Origin: Bacillota bacterium
Lineage (GTDB): Bacteria > Bacillota > Clostridia > Tissierellales > Sedimentibacteraceae
Assembly (NCBI GenBank): GCA_029239575.1
Contig: JARBUP010000010.1
Coordinates: forward strand, 1-22,892
Reading direction: 5' to 3'
Length of the DNA: 22,892 nucleotides
The first letter of the stretch is position 1, and each line of letters starts with the position of its first letter. A program made the translations under genes and the position numbers. Shown here one piece after another: positions 5,904 to 13,000 of the stretch. The notes beneath the pieces are model-generated. The model had not been told where the DNA came from. It made no database searches and saw only the letters and a program-made list of their open reading frames with translations.

Positions 5904-7559
5904 TTAAGAAATACGTTCTATAAATAAATAATCTTCTAACTCATCAGGTAAAAGTGGTTTACTATAATAATATCCTTGTATTATATCACAACCAATTTTT
6001 TTTAACAAATTCACATTATCCTTTGTTTCTATTTCATCTGCTATGACTTTAAGATTCAGTCTGTGCGCAAATTTTATCATATACTCAATTAACAGTAATT
6101 TTTCATTATCTAAAGTATTTTTAGAAAATATCTGATTTATTTTCAGACATTCAAATATATTAGGAAAATTTAATAAATAACTTAGAGAATTAAAATCTGT
6201 TTTAGAATTAGTTAATGATAATTTGATTCCTATGTTTTTTAATTTTGTCAAAACATCCTTTGTATTTTGGTCGTTTTTATTAATCGTATTTTCTGACAAT
6301 TCAAATTCAATGTATTTTGCATCAATTTCATTACTTAATATGTATTTATTTATATAATTGATTATAGATTCATTCTGTAAATCTTGGGAATAAAGATTTA
6401 CAGAAACAGATATGTATATGCCTTTGTTCTGCCAAACTCTTAATTGCTCTGAGACATTTTTTATAATCCATTTAGTTATTTGATTAGAAAAACCTGCATA
6501 ATCCGCACTTTTAATAATTTCTGAGAATTTTTTATTGAGGTCTTCACTATCCCATTTCAACATTGCTTTTAAACCAATGATTTCATTGTTTTGTATATCG
6601 ATTTTAGGCTCATAACACAACTTTAAATTGTCATTTTGCAAATCATTATATAATAATACAAGATCATTATAATAATTTTTTTCTTTTTCATAATTTTTTT
6701 TATTATTAAATATTTTTACATCTTCATTATATATGCATGATTGCTCTAATGTTTTTTCCAACTTACATATAATATTACTTGTATTAATTTCATTTATAAG
6801 ACAATTGGTTATACTGCTTTTTACTTTAATAGTTACTGGTATTGCATCAATATAAAATGGAGATTTTGTATTTTGAATGAATTCATTTGCTAATAAATAT
6901 GTTTCTTCGGTTGTATATTTAGGTAGCATTACAATAAATTTGTTGTTACTAATAATATATATTATTCCATCGTTGAAAAAATAATTAGCTTTGTTTAATA
7001 ATGTTAATAATGATTTTTTGCCAATTTCCAAATTTACATATTCATTTATAGACTCTAAATTCTCGTATTCAAACATAATAAAAGAAATGTTCCTACATTC
7101 ATATTTGTTTATTATATTTTTTATATCTAATTTTAATTTGTTTGAATTATAGTATCCAGTTTGCATATTCGTATATGTTTTATTATTTAAAAGTTCATTT
7201 AATTTTTTATTTTGATTAGCTAATATGTTAAAGATAATAGCAATCAAGCAAAACATAAAAATCCTGAATATCCAAGAAGGTGCTGTTTGCATTAAGTTAG
7301 TAGATATATTAAGAGGTGTAAATGGACCAACTGCGATACCAGAAAAAATTGCAGTTGCAATACCTCCTTTTAATCCAAAAACATATACTGAAATTATTAT
7401 AGGAATATATAATAAATGTACAATTGTACCGGTCCCACCTTTAAAATTTATTATATCTGTAACAATAGTAATAAAAAATATAATTACAATAATCCACATA
7501 GTGTAACTAGAACTGTCTCTTTCAAAAGTTGAATATATGCTATTTTGCTTGCTCTTCAT
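5904..7559 (-). CDS. Membrane protein with degenerate GGDEF and EAL domains (probable catalytically dead)
   Basis: Four hydrophobic segments (about residues 21-37, 47-62, 65-80, 93-113) are followed by a GGDEF-like domain (about 130-285) and an EAL-like domain (about 295-548), the layout of cyclic-di-GMP signalling proteins. Both active sites are lost. The GGDEF loop reads S-N-N-K-F (204-208). In the EAL domain the E-A-L motif is K-A-M (331-333), the D-D-F-G metal/catalytic motif is T-N-S-K (450-453), and the L-K-I-D motif is L-K-I-N (472-475). Scaffold parts survive, such as S-V-N-L, F-E-L-S-E-N and Q-G-Y-Y-Y-S-K-P-L. A role as cyclic-di-GMP receptor or protein-interaction hub is more likely than synthesis or hydrolysis. 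The ATG at 7559 follows AGGAGC. Confidence 0.9.
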   Translation of the reverse strand: MKSKQNSIYSTFERDSSSYTMWIIVIIFFITIVTDIINFKGGTGTIVHLLYIPIIISVYVFGLKGGIATAIFSGIAVGPFTPLNISTNLMQTAPSWIFRIFMFCLIAIIFNILANQNKKLNELLNNKTYTNMQTGYYNSNKLKLDIKNIINKYECRNISFIMFEYENLESINEYVNLEIGKKSLLTLLNKANYFFNDGIIYIISNNKFIVMLPKYTTEETYLLANEFIQNTKSPFYIDAIPVTIKVKSSITNCLINEINTSNIICKLEKTLEQSCIYNEDVKIFNNKKNYEKEKNYYNDLVLLYNDLQNDNLKLCYEPKIDIQNNEIIGLKAMLKWDSEDLNKKFSEIIKSADYAGFSNQITKWIIKNVSEQLRVWQNKGIYISVSVNLYSQDLQNESIINYINKYILSNEIDAKYIEFELSENTINKNDQNTKDVLTKLKNIGIKLSLTNSKTDFNSLSYLLNFPNIFECLKINQIFSKNTLDNEKLLLIEYMIKFAHRLNLKVIADEIETKDNVNLLKKIGCDIIQGYYYSKPLLPDELEDYLFIERIS

Positions 7560-7683
7560 TTATGCTCCTTTTTTTTATCCTTATCTTACCCCATTTATTT
7601 AATTCGAGAATTTTTATAAAATAAAGGGGTATCTAAAAAAAATCTAACTTTATTTCTTATTATAAAATATAGATTCTAAATAA

Positions 7684-7708
7684 GTTTAAACAAATTTATT
7701 TTGGGTAT
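7684..7708 (+). promoter_or_regulatory. Sigma-B-like promoter of the 18-residue-repeat protein
   Basis: GTTTAA (7684-7689), 13 bp, GGGTAT (7703-7708) matches the general-stress sigma-B consensus of Firmicutes (GTTTAA, 12-14 bp, GGGTAT) at every position. It predicts a start near 7715 and a leader of about 47 bases. No sigma-A -35/-10 pair of similar quality is present upstream of this gene. Confidence 0.7.
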
Positions 7709-7761
7709 AAAAATGTACATAGTAATCATAAAATATATTAAAGATAAATAAGGAGGATGTT

Positions 7762-8013
7762 ATGAGTTTAAAAGATTTGGCAGAAGGATTATTAAAGGGT
7801 GCTAAGGAAAAAACAGATGCTATAAAAGACAAAGCTGAAGATTTACTTGAAGATGCAAGTGAAAAAGTTGGTGGATTAAAAGATAGAGCAGAAGACATCC
7901 TTGAAGATGCAGGAGAAAAAATAGGTGGATTAAAAGATAAAGCTGAAGATACATTTGATGAAGCTAAAGAAAAGGCAAAAGGTTTAATCGATAAGAATAA
8001 TAAAGAGGATTAA
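7762..8013 (+). CDS. Small LEA-like protein made of four 18-residue amphipathic repeats
   Basis: The 83 residues are almost entirely four tandem repeats of 18 residues (4-21, 22-39, 40-57, 58-75), each of the form K-D-x-A-E-x-x-(L/F)-x-(G/D/E)-A-x-E-K-x-x-(A/G)-(I/L), plus the tail IDKNNKED. Eighteen residues are five helical turns, so each repeat puts Ala/Leu on one face and Lys/Glu/Asp on the other. The protein is highly charged, lacks Cys, Trp, Tyr and Pro, and resembles LEA-type or CsbD/GsiB-like desiccation and general-stress proteins in composition; there is no family-level match I can assert. AGGAGG lies five bases before the ATG. The sigma-B-like promoter upstream fits a stress role, and a terminator follows at once. 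Confidence 0.9.
   Translation: MSLKDLAEGLLKGAKEKTDAIKDKAEDLLEDASEKVGGLKDRAEDILEDAGEKIGGLKDKAEDTFDEAKEKAKGLIDKNNKED
7771..7986 (+). repeat. Four tandem 54-bp coding repeats
   Basis: Units 7771-7824, 7825-7878, 7879-7932 and 7933-7986 each encode one 18-residue repeat. Units 2 and 3 are the most alike (KDKAEDLLEDASEKVGGL and KDRAEDILEDAGEKIGGL), which suggests the most recent duplication. Such repeats could expand or contract between strains. Confidence 0.85.
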
Positions 8014-8019
8014 ATAAAT

Positions 8020-8056
8020 AAAATAAGCGGATTATTATATTCCGCTTATTTTATTA
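8020..8056 (+). terminator. Intrinsic terminator after the repeat protein
   Basis: A 12-bp stem (8020-8031 with 8041-8052, core AAATAAGCGGA) with a 9-base loop is followed by an AT-rich, T-containing tail. Confidence 0.85.
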
Positions 8057-8073
8057 TAATAGTGCGTTGTAAT

Positions 8074-8101
8074 TTGCATATTCTAATGTATAATATATAA
8101 T
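8074..8101 (+). promoter_or_regulatory. Sigma-A-type promoter of the PC4-like/kinase pair
   Basis: TTGCAT (8074-8079), 16 bp, TATAAT (8096-8101). An overlapping alternative is TTGTAA (8067-8072), 16 bp, TATAAT (8089-8094). Either would start transcription 40-50 bases before the ATG at 8150. Confidence 0.6.
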
Positions 8102-8149
8102 GTAAAAAATTAATCAATAAATTACTTAAGAATAAAAAGTGGAGGAAAT

Positions 8150-8374
8150 ATGGCAGAGATAAAATTTGAAATAGTAGAAGAAATTGCGCAACTTTCTGAG
8201 TCTGCAAAAGGATGGACTAAGGAACTTAATTTAGTAAGTTGGAATGAAAGAAGCCCTAAATATGACTTGAGAGAATGGTCACCAGAACATGAAAAAATGG
8301 GAAAAGGTGTTACTCTTTCAAAAGAGGATTTAATAAAGTTAAGAGATACATTGAACAAAATGGATTTAGATTAA
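8150..8374 (+). CDS. YdbC/PC4-like single-stranded-nucleic-acid-binding protein
   Basis: The 74-residue protein matches the bacterial YdbC family, homologous to the eukaryotic transcriptional coactivator PC4: strand IKFEIVEEIAQL, then G-W-T-K-E-L-N-L-V-S-W-N, the conserved P-K-Y-D-L-R-E-W-x-P-E-H-E-K-M-G-K-G-V-T-L-S, and a C-terminal helix LIKLRDTLNKM. The fold is a curved sheet plus a helix that dimerises and binds single-stranded DNA or RNA; Lactococcus YdbC is the structural reference for bacteria. Its cellular role is not established. The start has a GGAGG site. The kinase-like gene begins 37 bases downstream without a terminator, so they are probably co-transcribed, although no functional link is obvious. 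Confidence 0.88.
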   Translation: MAEIKFEIVEEIAQLSESAKGWTKELNLVSWNERSPKYDLREWSPEHEKMGKGVTLSKEDLIKLRDTLNKMDLD

Positions 8375-8411
8375 ATGTAGAAGTAATTAAAATATTTTAA
8401 GCGGTGAAAAT

Positions 8412-9299
8412 ATGGAATATTTAATCGGAATTGATTCTGGTGGTACAAAATCAGAAATAAAGGCATATGATTTAAACTCTAACATTATTTATGATGATAT
8501 TGGTGGATTTGGAAATCCATGCGTTAATTATGATGAAACATTATTTAATGTTTCATCAATTATTCAAAAATGTCTAAATGTATTAGGCAGTGGTTGTAAA
8601 ATGATTGGAGTAGGCATGGCTGCAGTTGAAACAGGAAATTATGCAGAAAAAATTAAAAATGAAATTGAAAATAATTTTAATATACCTACAATTGTTTTAA
8701 ATGATGCTGAGATGACATGCAAAGCATATTTTGGGAACGAAGATGGCATAATTTCAATTGCAGGAACAGGATCATCATGTTTTGTTCAAAAAAACGGTCA
8801 AGGTGAAATGATAGGTGGTTGGAGTCATATATTAGGCGATGAAGGAAGCGGCTATCACACTGTAATAGAAGCTTTTAAAAAAATAATATATAAATACGAA
8901 AGAAATATTCCTTATGATAATTTAAGCTGTACTTTACTAAAAAAAATAGGTGGAAATACTCGCGCTGACATAATGGATTTCATATACAGCAATCAAAAAA
9001 ACAATATTGCATCTTTGTTTAAAATTATAGTTGATTTATCTAAAATAAAAGATGAAGATAGCATTTTATTACTTGAAAATGCTGGGAAGTTTCTTGCTAA
9101 TATTACAATTACTGCGTATGAAAAGAAACAATTTAATAATGAAATAAAAATTGGGTTAAAGGGCGGAGTATTTCATAACAGTAACATAGTTGTTTCAACC
9201 TTTAAAAATCAAATTCAAAATAAAATTAATAATTTTGTCTTAATTGAAGAAGATATATCTGCTACAAAAGGAATTTTAAAAATATATTTTACAAAATAA
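8412..9299 (+). CDS. BadF/BadG/BcrA-type ATPase, probable N-acetylglucosamine kinase
   Basis: A 295-residue member of the actin-like ATPase superfamily. The phosphate-1 motif is G-I-D-S-G-G-T-K-S (residues 5-13), the phosphate-2 region is S-I-A-G-T-G-S-S (about 116-123), and N-D-A-E (about 96-99) is the region of the catalytic Asp. The sequence G-W-S-H-I-L-G-D-E-G-S-G-Y is typical of the N-acetylglucosamine/glucosamine kinase branch of this family rather than of the Fe-S-containing dehydratase activators, which need conserved Cys absent here. It would phosphorylate an amino sugar, for example one recovered from peptidoglycan. The start has only GGTG, a moderate ribosome binding site. The substrate is inferred from the subfamily and not shown by neighbours. 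Confidence 0.83.
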   Translation: MEYLIGIDSGGTKSEIKAYDLNSNIIYDDIGGFGNPCVNYDETLFNVSSIIQKCLNVLGSGCKMIGVGMAAVETGNYAEKIKNEIENNFNIPTIVLNDAEMTCKAYFGNEDGIISIAGTGSSCFVQKNGQGEMIGGWSHILGDEGSGYHTVIEAFKKIIYKYERNIPYDNLSCTLLKKIGGNTRADIMDFIYSNQKNNIASLFKIIVDLSKIKDEDSILLLENAGKFLANITITAYEKKQFNNEIKIGLKGGVFHNSNIVVSTFKNQIQNKINNFVLIEEDISATKGILKIYFTK

Positions 9300-9342
9300 A
9301 ATAAAACATTCTTTTTTGAATATATTTTTCAATTAATTTAAT

Positions 9343-9385
9343 AATATGATTACCCTGCATTTTGCGAATGTTGGGTAATCATATT
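9343..9385. other. Long hairpin downstream of the kinase gene
   Basis: A 13-bp perfect stem (9343-9355 with 9373-9385, arm AATATGATTACCC) encloses 17 bases with a further CATT/AATG pairing. No T-run follows on the plus strand, so it is an imperfect intrinsic terminator and may instead stabilise or process the mRNA. Confidence 0.6.
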
Positions 9386-9392
9386 GCGATTG

Positions 9393-9426
9393 TACCAGGA
9401 TGTGACTTTGTCACAACTTTCTGGTA
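9393..9426. promoter_or_regulatory. Nested inverted repeats upstream of the ferredoxin gene
   Basis: Outer arms TACCAG (9393-9398) and CTGGTA (9421-9426) surround inner arms TGTGAC (9401-9406) and GTCACA (9410-9415), separated by TTT. TTGTCA inside it (9408-9413) could be a -35 box, and TATAAT boxes follow at 9438 and 9443. It could be an operator (the half-sites recall TGTGA-type sites, but with odd spacing) or an RNA hairpin. Confidence 0.5.
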
Positions 9427-9465
9427 AACAATAATAATATAATATAATTAATAGGAGGAATGAAA

Positions 9466-9657
9466 ATGAAAGCACATGTTGATAGAGATAAATGTATCAG
9501 TTGCGGACTTTGCGCATCAATTTGTCCTGATGTATTTGAAATGGATGAAGAAGATATATCAGTTGTTATAGTTGATGAAATACCTAAAGATTCAGAATCT
9601 TGTTCTATAGATTCACAAGAAGGTTGTCCTACTGATGCAATTATTGTGGATGAATAA
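9466..9657 (+). CDS. Single-cluster [4Fe-4S] ferredoxin
   Basis: The protein has 63 residues from ATG 9466, seven bases after AGGAGG (9453-9458); the in-frame ATG at 9460 is too close to that site. Cys 10, 13 and 16 (C-I-S-C-G-L-C) and Cys 54 (G-C-P) are placed to bind one [4Fe-4S] cluster. Cys 20 and Cys 46 occupy the positions that form a disulfide, in place of a second cluster, in ferredoxins such as Desulfovibrio gigas FdI and the Thermotoga protein. It is very acidic and soluble, as expected of an electron carrier for anaerobic oxidoreductases. It is monocistronic, with its own terminator at 9683-9708; its redox partner is not identifiable from the neighbours. Confidence 0.95.
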   Translation: MKAHVDRDKCISCGLCASICPDVFEMDEEDISVVIVDEIPKDSESCSIDSQEGCPTDAIIVDE

Positions 9658-9682
9658 GTAGAAAAATCAATAGTTAAAATTT

Positions 9683-9708
9683 GCACATCAGAGTAGATGT
9701 GCTTTTTT
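9683..9708 (+). terminator. Ferredoxin terminator
   Basis: A 7-bp stem GCACATC/GATGTGC (9683-9689 with 9696-9702), a 6-base loop and TTTTTT (9703-9708). The T-run is also the left end of the palindromic repeat at 9703-9746. Confidence 0.9.
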
Positions 9709-9746
9709 ATATTATAGGAAAGTACTACTTTCTTATAATATAAAAA
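9703..9746. repeat. 44-bp dispersed palindrome, copy 1
   Basis: Two arms of about 21 bases are complementary except for one G-T position and meet around a single base at 9725 (inner sequence GAAAGTA-C-TACTTTC, flanked by TTATAATAT-type arms). The same 44 bases occur at 21117-21160 with a single difference, C here and T there, at the central base. Both copies begin with the T-run of an intrinsic terminator. The right arm contains TATAAT (9734-9739). Confidence 0.85.
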
Positions 9747-9748
9747 AA

Positions 9749-9861
9749 GGGGTGAAGGGGAAGAATTCCCCGACCTCTTAAGGAGGGTGCTCAGGATGTG
9801 AAACAGCCGTGGTCGGGAACCATAGGGTTCCATAGCGAAAGCATTGAAGATGTTTTTTTTT
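9749..9861 (+). ncRNA. Candidate structured RNA: GC-rich island ending in nine Ts
   Basis: In an AT-rich region, 9749-9852 is 54% G+C (56 of 104 bases) and has no open frame with a ribosome binding site. It can form a 7-bp long-range stem CCCGACC (9769-9775) with GGTCGGG (9811-9817), a hairpin GGGGAA/TTCCCC (9757-9762 with 9766-9771) that competes with it, a hairpin GGAACC-ATAG-GGTTCC (9816-9821 with 9826-9831), and GC-GAAA-GC (9835-9842). The island ends in a T9 run (9853-9861) after a weak hairpin, and A7 (9742-9748) precedes it and could pair with those Ts. I cannot assign it to a known riboswitch, 6S, SRP, tmRNA or RNase P class. Alternatives are a remnant of a mobile-element RNA or a leader of the helicase gene downstream. 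Confidence 0.5.
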
Positions 9862-9862
9862 A

Positions 9863-9890
9863 TTGAAATTTTTAGACATTATGGTATTAT
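9863..9890 (+). promoter_or_regulatory. Likely promoter of the helicase-nuclease gene
   Basis: TTGAAA (9863-9868), 16 bp, TATTAT (9885-9890), preceded by TGG at 9882-9884 as an extended -10. Transcription would begin near 9897, about 110 bases before the ATG at 10009 and downstream of the T9 run, so the GC-rich island would not be part of this leader. I see no further structure in 9897-10000. Confidence 0.5.
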
Positions 9891-10008
9891 ATATAAGTGT
9901 AATTAATTATAATAAGGTTATTATCAATTGAATACATAATATGAAAATTGTGTTGAATATATTAGTTTTAGAAATCGATATCCGGTAAATTAGACGGTGG
10001 GGGATAAA

Positions 10009-13000
10009 ATGCAAAACTTAGACTTAAAAATTGAAATATGGAAAAAACGTCTTTTAGATATAGATAAAAGCAATAAGTTAATTAACTTTAAAGAAACTAA
10101 AAAATCAAATCTTACGATTACTACTCCTGACTTAAGCAATCTTTATAATTCATTAGTAGTTGAAGAAAAAAGTTTGAGTTTTTCACATCCTTTAAAGACT
10201 ATAATAGATGAAAATGGTGAAGAAGTAAGTGTCTCCATAGTTAAAGGTGATATAGTAACAAACAAAATTTTAAATGAACAACAAAAAATACTGAAATTAC
10301 TAAGAGCAAAATCAAAAATTTCAATTGAAGAGCAGGGTATTAATACATTATATCTTACATTTGGAATGCTTTTATGGAATGATTTAAATAATAATGAAAA
10401 AATCTCTTCCCCCGTTATTCTTGTTCCTGTTGATTTAACTCAGGTTTCAATTAATGAACCATATTATCTTAACCTTCATAATGATGAAATAATATTAAAT
10501 CCAAGTTTATCTTATAAATTTGAAAATGATTATAGTATTAAATTACCTTCTTTTGATGAACGAGAAGATGGAATTAAAGAATATTTGCAAAAAATTAAAT
10601 TAGCAGTACATAAATATAGTAAAAATGATTGGCAAGTAAAAGAAGAAGTTCATTTGTCACTGCTATCATTTCTAAAAATAAATATGTACGATGATATGGA
10701 TAAAAACAAAGATAAAATAATAGTACACCCCATAATTAAAGCTCTTGCAGGTGATTTAAGCCAAATAAAAAAAGCTCCTAAAGAGTTAAATTTTTATGAT
10801 CACGATAAAAATGAGAGACCTATTGATAGTTTCCAAGTTTTAGATGCTGATTCAAGCCAGCAAGATGCAATATTACTTGCTAAAAATGATATTAGTTTTG
10901 TACTTCAGGGCCCTCCTGGAACAGGAAAAAGCCAAACTATAACAAATATAATTTCTGAATCATTAGCACAGGGTAAAAAAGTGTTATTTGTTTCTGAAAA
11001 GATGGCAGCTTTAGAAGTTGTAAAAAAGAGATTAGTAGAATCGGGTTTAAATGATTTTTGCTTAACTTTACACAGCCAAAAAGCTAATAAAAAAGAAATT
11101 TTAAATGAATTAAAAAACATAATAAAGCTACCTAAAGAAAAAATTAATGAAGAAATTCTGTACAAGCTTTCTGAATTAGAAGAAAAAAGAAACATATTAA
11201 ATGATTATCAAGAAGAGCTTCACACAAAAATATCACCTTTAAATGCAAGTATATATGAAATTAACGGAAAACTTGCAAACTTAGTTAATACTGAAGATTT
11301 ATTGTTTTCTTTTAATGATGATATAGAAAATATTAATTACGAAAAATTAAATAAATATAAATTTTTAATAAATGAATACATAAAAACAGTTGGAAGAATG
11401 AGTATTCTGTTAACTGATAATCCTTGGTATAAATCAAATATAAATACTTTAACTCTTGATTTAAGAAATCATATTGAAATTAATTTAAATAGACTTTTGC
11501 AAAGTTTTGAAAGTTTCATAGATTTATATCAAGATATTGCATCTGAAATAGGAATAAAATTTGATTATTCTGTTTTTAATGCTGAAATAATTATTGATAT
11601 ATTAAGTTTAACTGCTAATAGCCAAAAGATTTCTAAAACATGGTTAAAAACAGATGTTTATGAACTTTTAAGTAAAGCTAAAATATATCAAGGTATGTGT
11701 GATGAATATTTAAATATAAAAGATAATTTAAATCACAGATACTCAAAGAAAGTTTTTAAATTGTCATATGAAGAAATTACATCTTATATCGAAAAAGAAA
11801 TTAAGATAGTAAAATTGCATATTAATTTAAAAAATTATAATTCAAATAAAGATATATTATTAAATGCTGAAAATATAATTGATGAATGTGAAGAAATAAA
11901 AACACATCTTAACGATATAATGAGTTTAAGTACAAATATTTGCGATATTTTAGGCTTAGATGAACTTAAAACTTCAGACGATTTAGTGAAATTAAATGAA
12001 CTTATATCATTACTAACACAAAATCCCCTTCCAACGGATAGGTGGTTTAATGATGTACAGATAAATGATGTAATGAAAATTTTAAATGATGGTTCAGAAC
12101 GACAATTGAGTTTAAAAAATAAAGTTTTAAATATAACTAAAAATTTTGAAAAACAAATCATTAAAGAAAATCACAATGAACTTTTGAAAAGATTATCTTT
12201 AAATTATGAAGATATATTAAATTTGATTGCTAATAAATATAACATAAATGAAATTAAAAATGTTGATAAAAAAAGTATATATGAATTTATAAACAATGAC
12301 ATTAAAGAATTAAACGGAAAAAAAGTAATACTTGAAAATGCATTTATTTCAGCATCTAAAATAGCAGAAATGTTTGAGCTCGAAGAAATTAAAAATTTTG
12401 AAAATTTAATTTCTTTAGGTAAATTATTAAATTTAATAAATGAAAGCCCAAGGCCTGTTGCAGCATGGTTTGATAGTTATAAAGATTCTATAATAGACAA
12501 ATTAATTTCGGATATAAAAAACAAATTAAACCAAACAGAAAAAATGTCAAATATAATTTTAACTAAATATAACAAAGATATATTTGATGTGGATCATAAG
12601 GGTATTTTATCACGTTTTAATTTAGAATATGTGGGCTTTAAAAAACATATTAAATCAAGTTACAAAGTTGATAGAAAAACAATTATTGCATGCAGTAAAG
12701 ACCAAAATATCAAACTAACAGATGAAGAAATAGTTATTCTGTTAAATGATATATCAGTTGTAAAAGATAATAAACAATGGTTAGAAGACCAAGACCAATT
12801 GATTAAGATATCCCTTGAACATTTATACAATGGTCAGTTTACAAATTGGGAACTTATTGAAAAATCAAGGGAAAATTTTAAGGATTTAAAAAAACATTTT
12901 ATTAATTATCAAATTCCAGACAATTTAAAATTAATATTACTTGAAAATAATTTTAATTCAATAAAAGATCATTTTATTAATTTAAATGAAATTACTTTAA

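Noticed and set aside
7620..7640. Second sigma-B-like GGGTAT at about 7626
   Set aside because: There is no GTTTAA-like box 12-14 bp upstream, and it lies in the leader region of the gene on the opposite strand.
7686..7898. Minus-strand open frame rich in Ser/Phe opposite the repeat protein
   Set aside because: It is the shadow of the 54-bp coding repeats; the plus-strand gene has a ribosome binding site, a promoter and a terminator.
9401..9415. CRP-like site TGTGA...TCACA
   Set aside because: The spacer between half-sites is 5 instead of 6 bases, and CRP of the enteric type is not expected in Clostridia. It is kept only as an inverted repeat.
9411..9833. 140-codon open frame on the minus strand across the ferredoxin gene and the GC-rich island
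   Set aside because: It is antisense to a certain ferredoxin gene, has no ribosome binding site and its translation resembles no protein I know. The openness comes from the ferredoxin codon usage and the short GC-rich stretch.
9749..9861. FMN, cobalamin or other known riboswitch for the GC-rich island
   Set aside because: The stretch GGGGAAGAATTCCCCGACC superficially recalls the start of the FMN element, but the other conserved FMN segments are missing and the neighbouring genes are unrelated to riboflavin.
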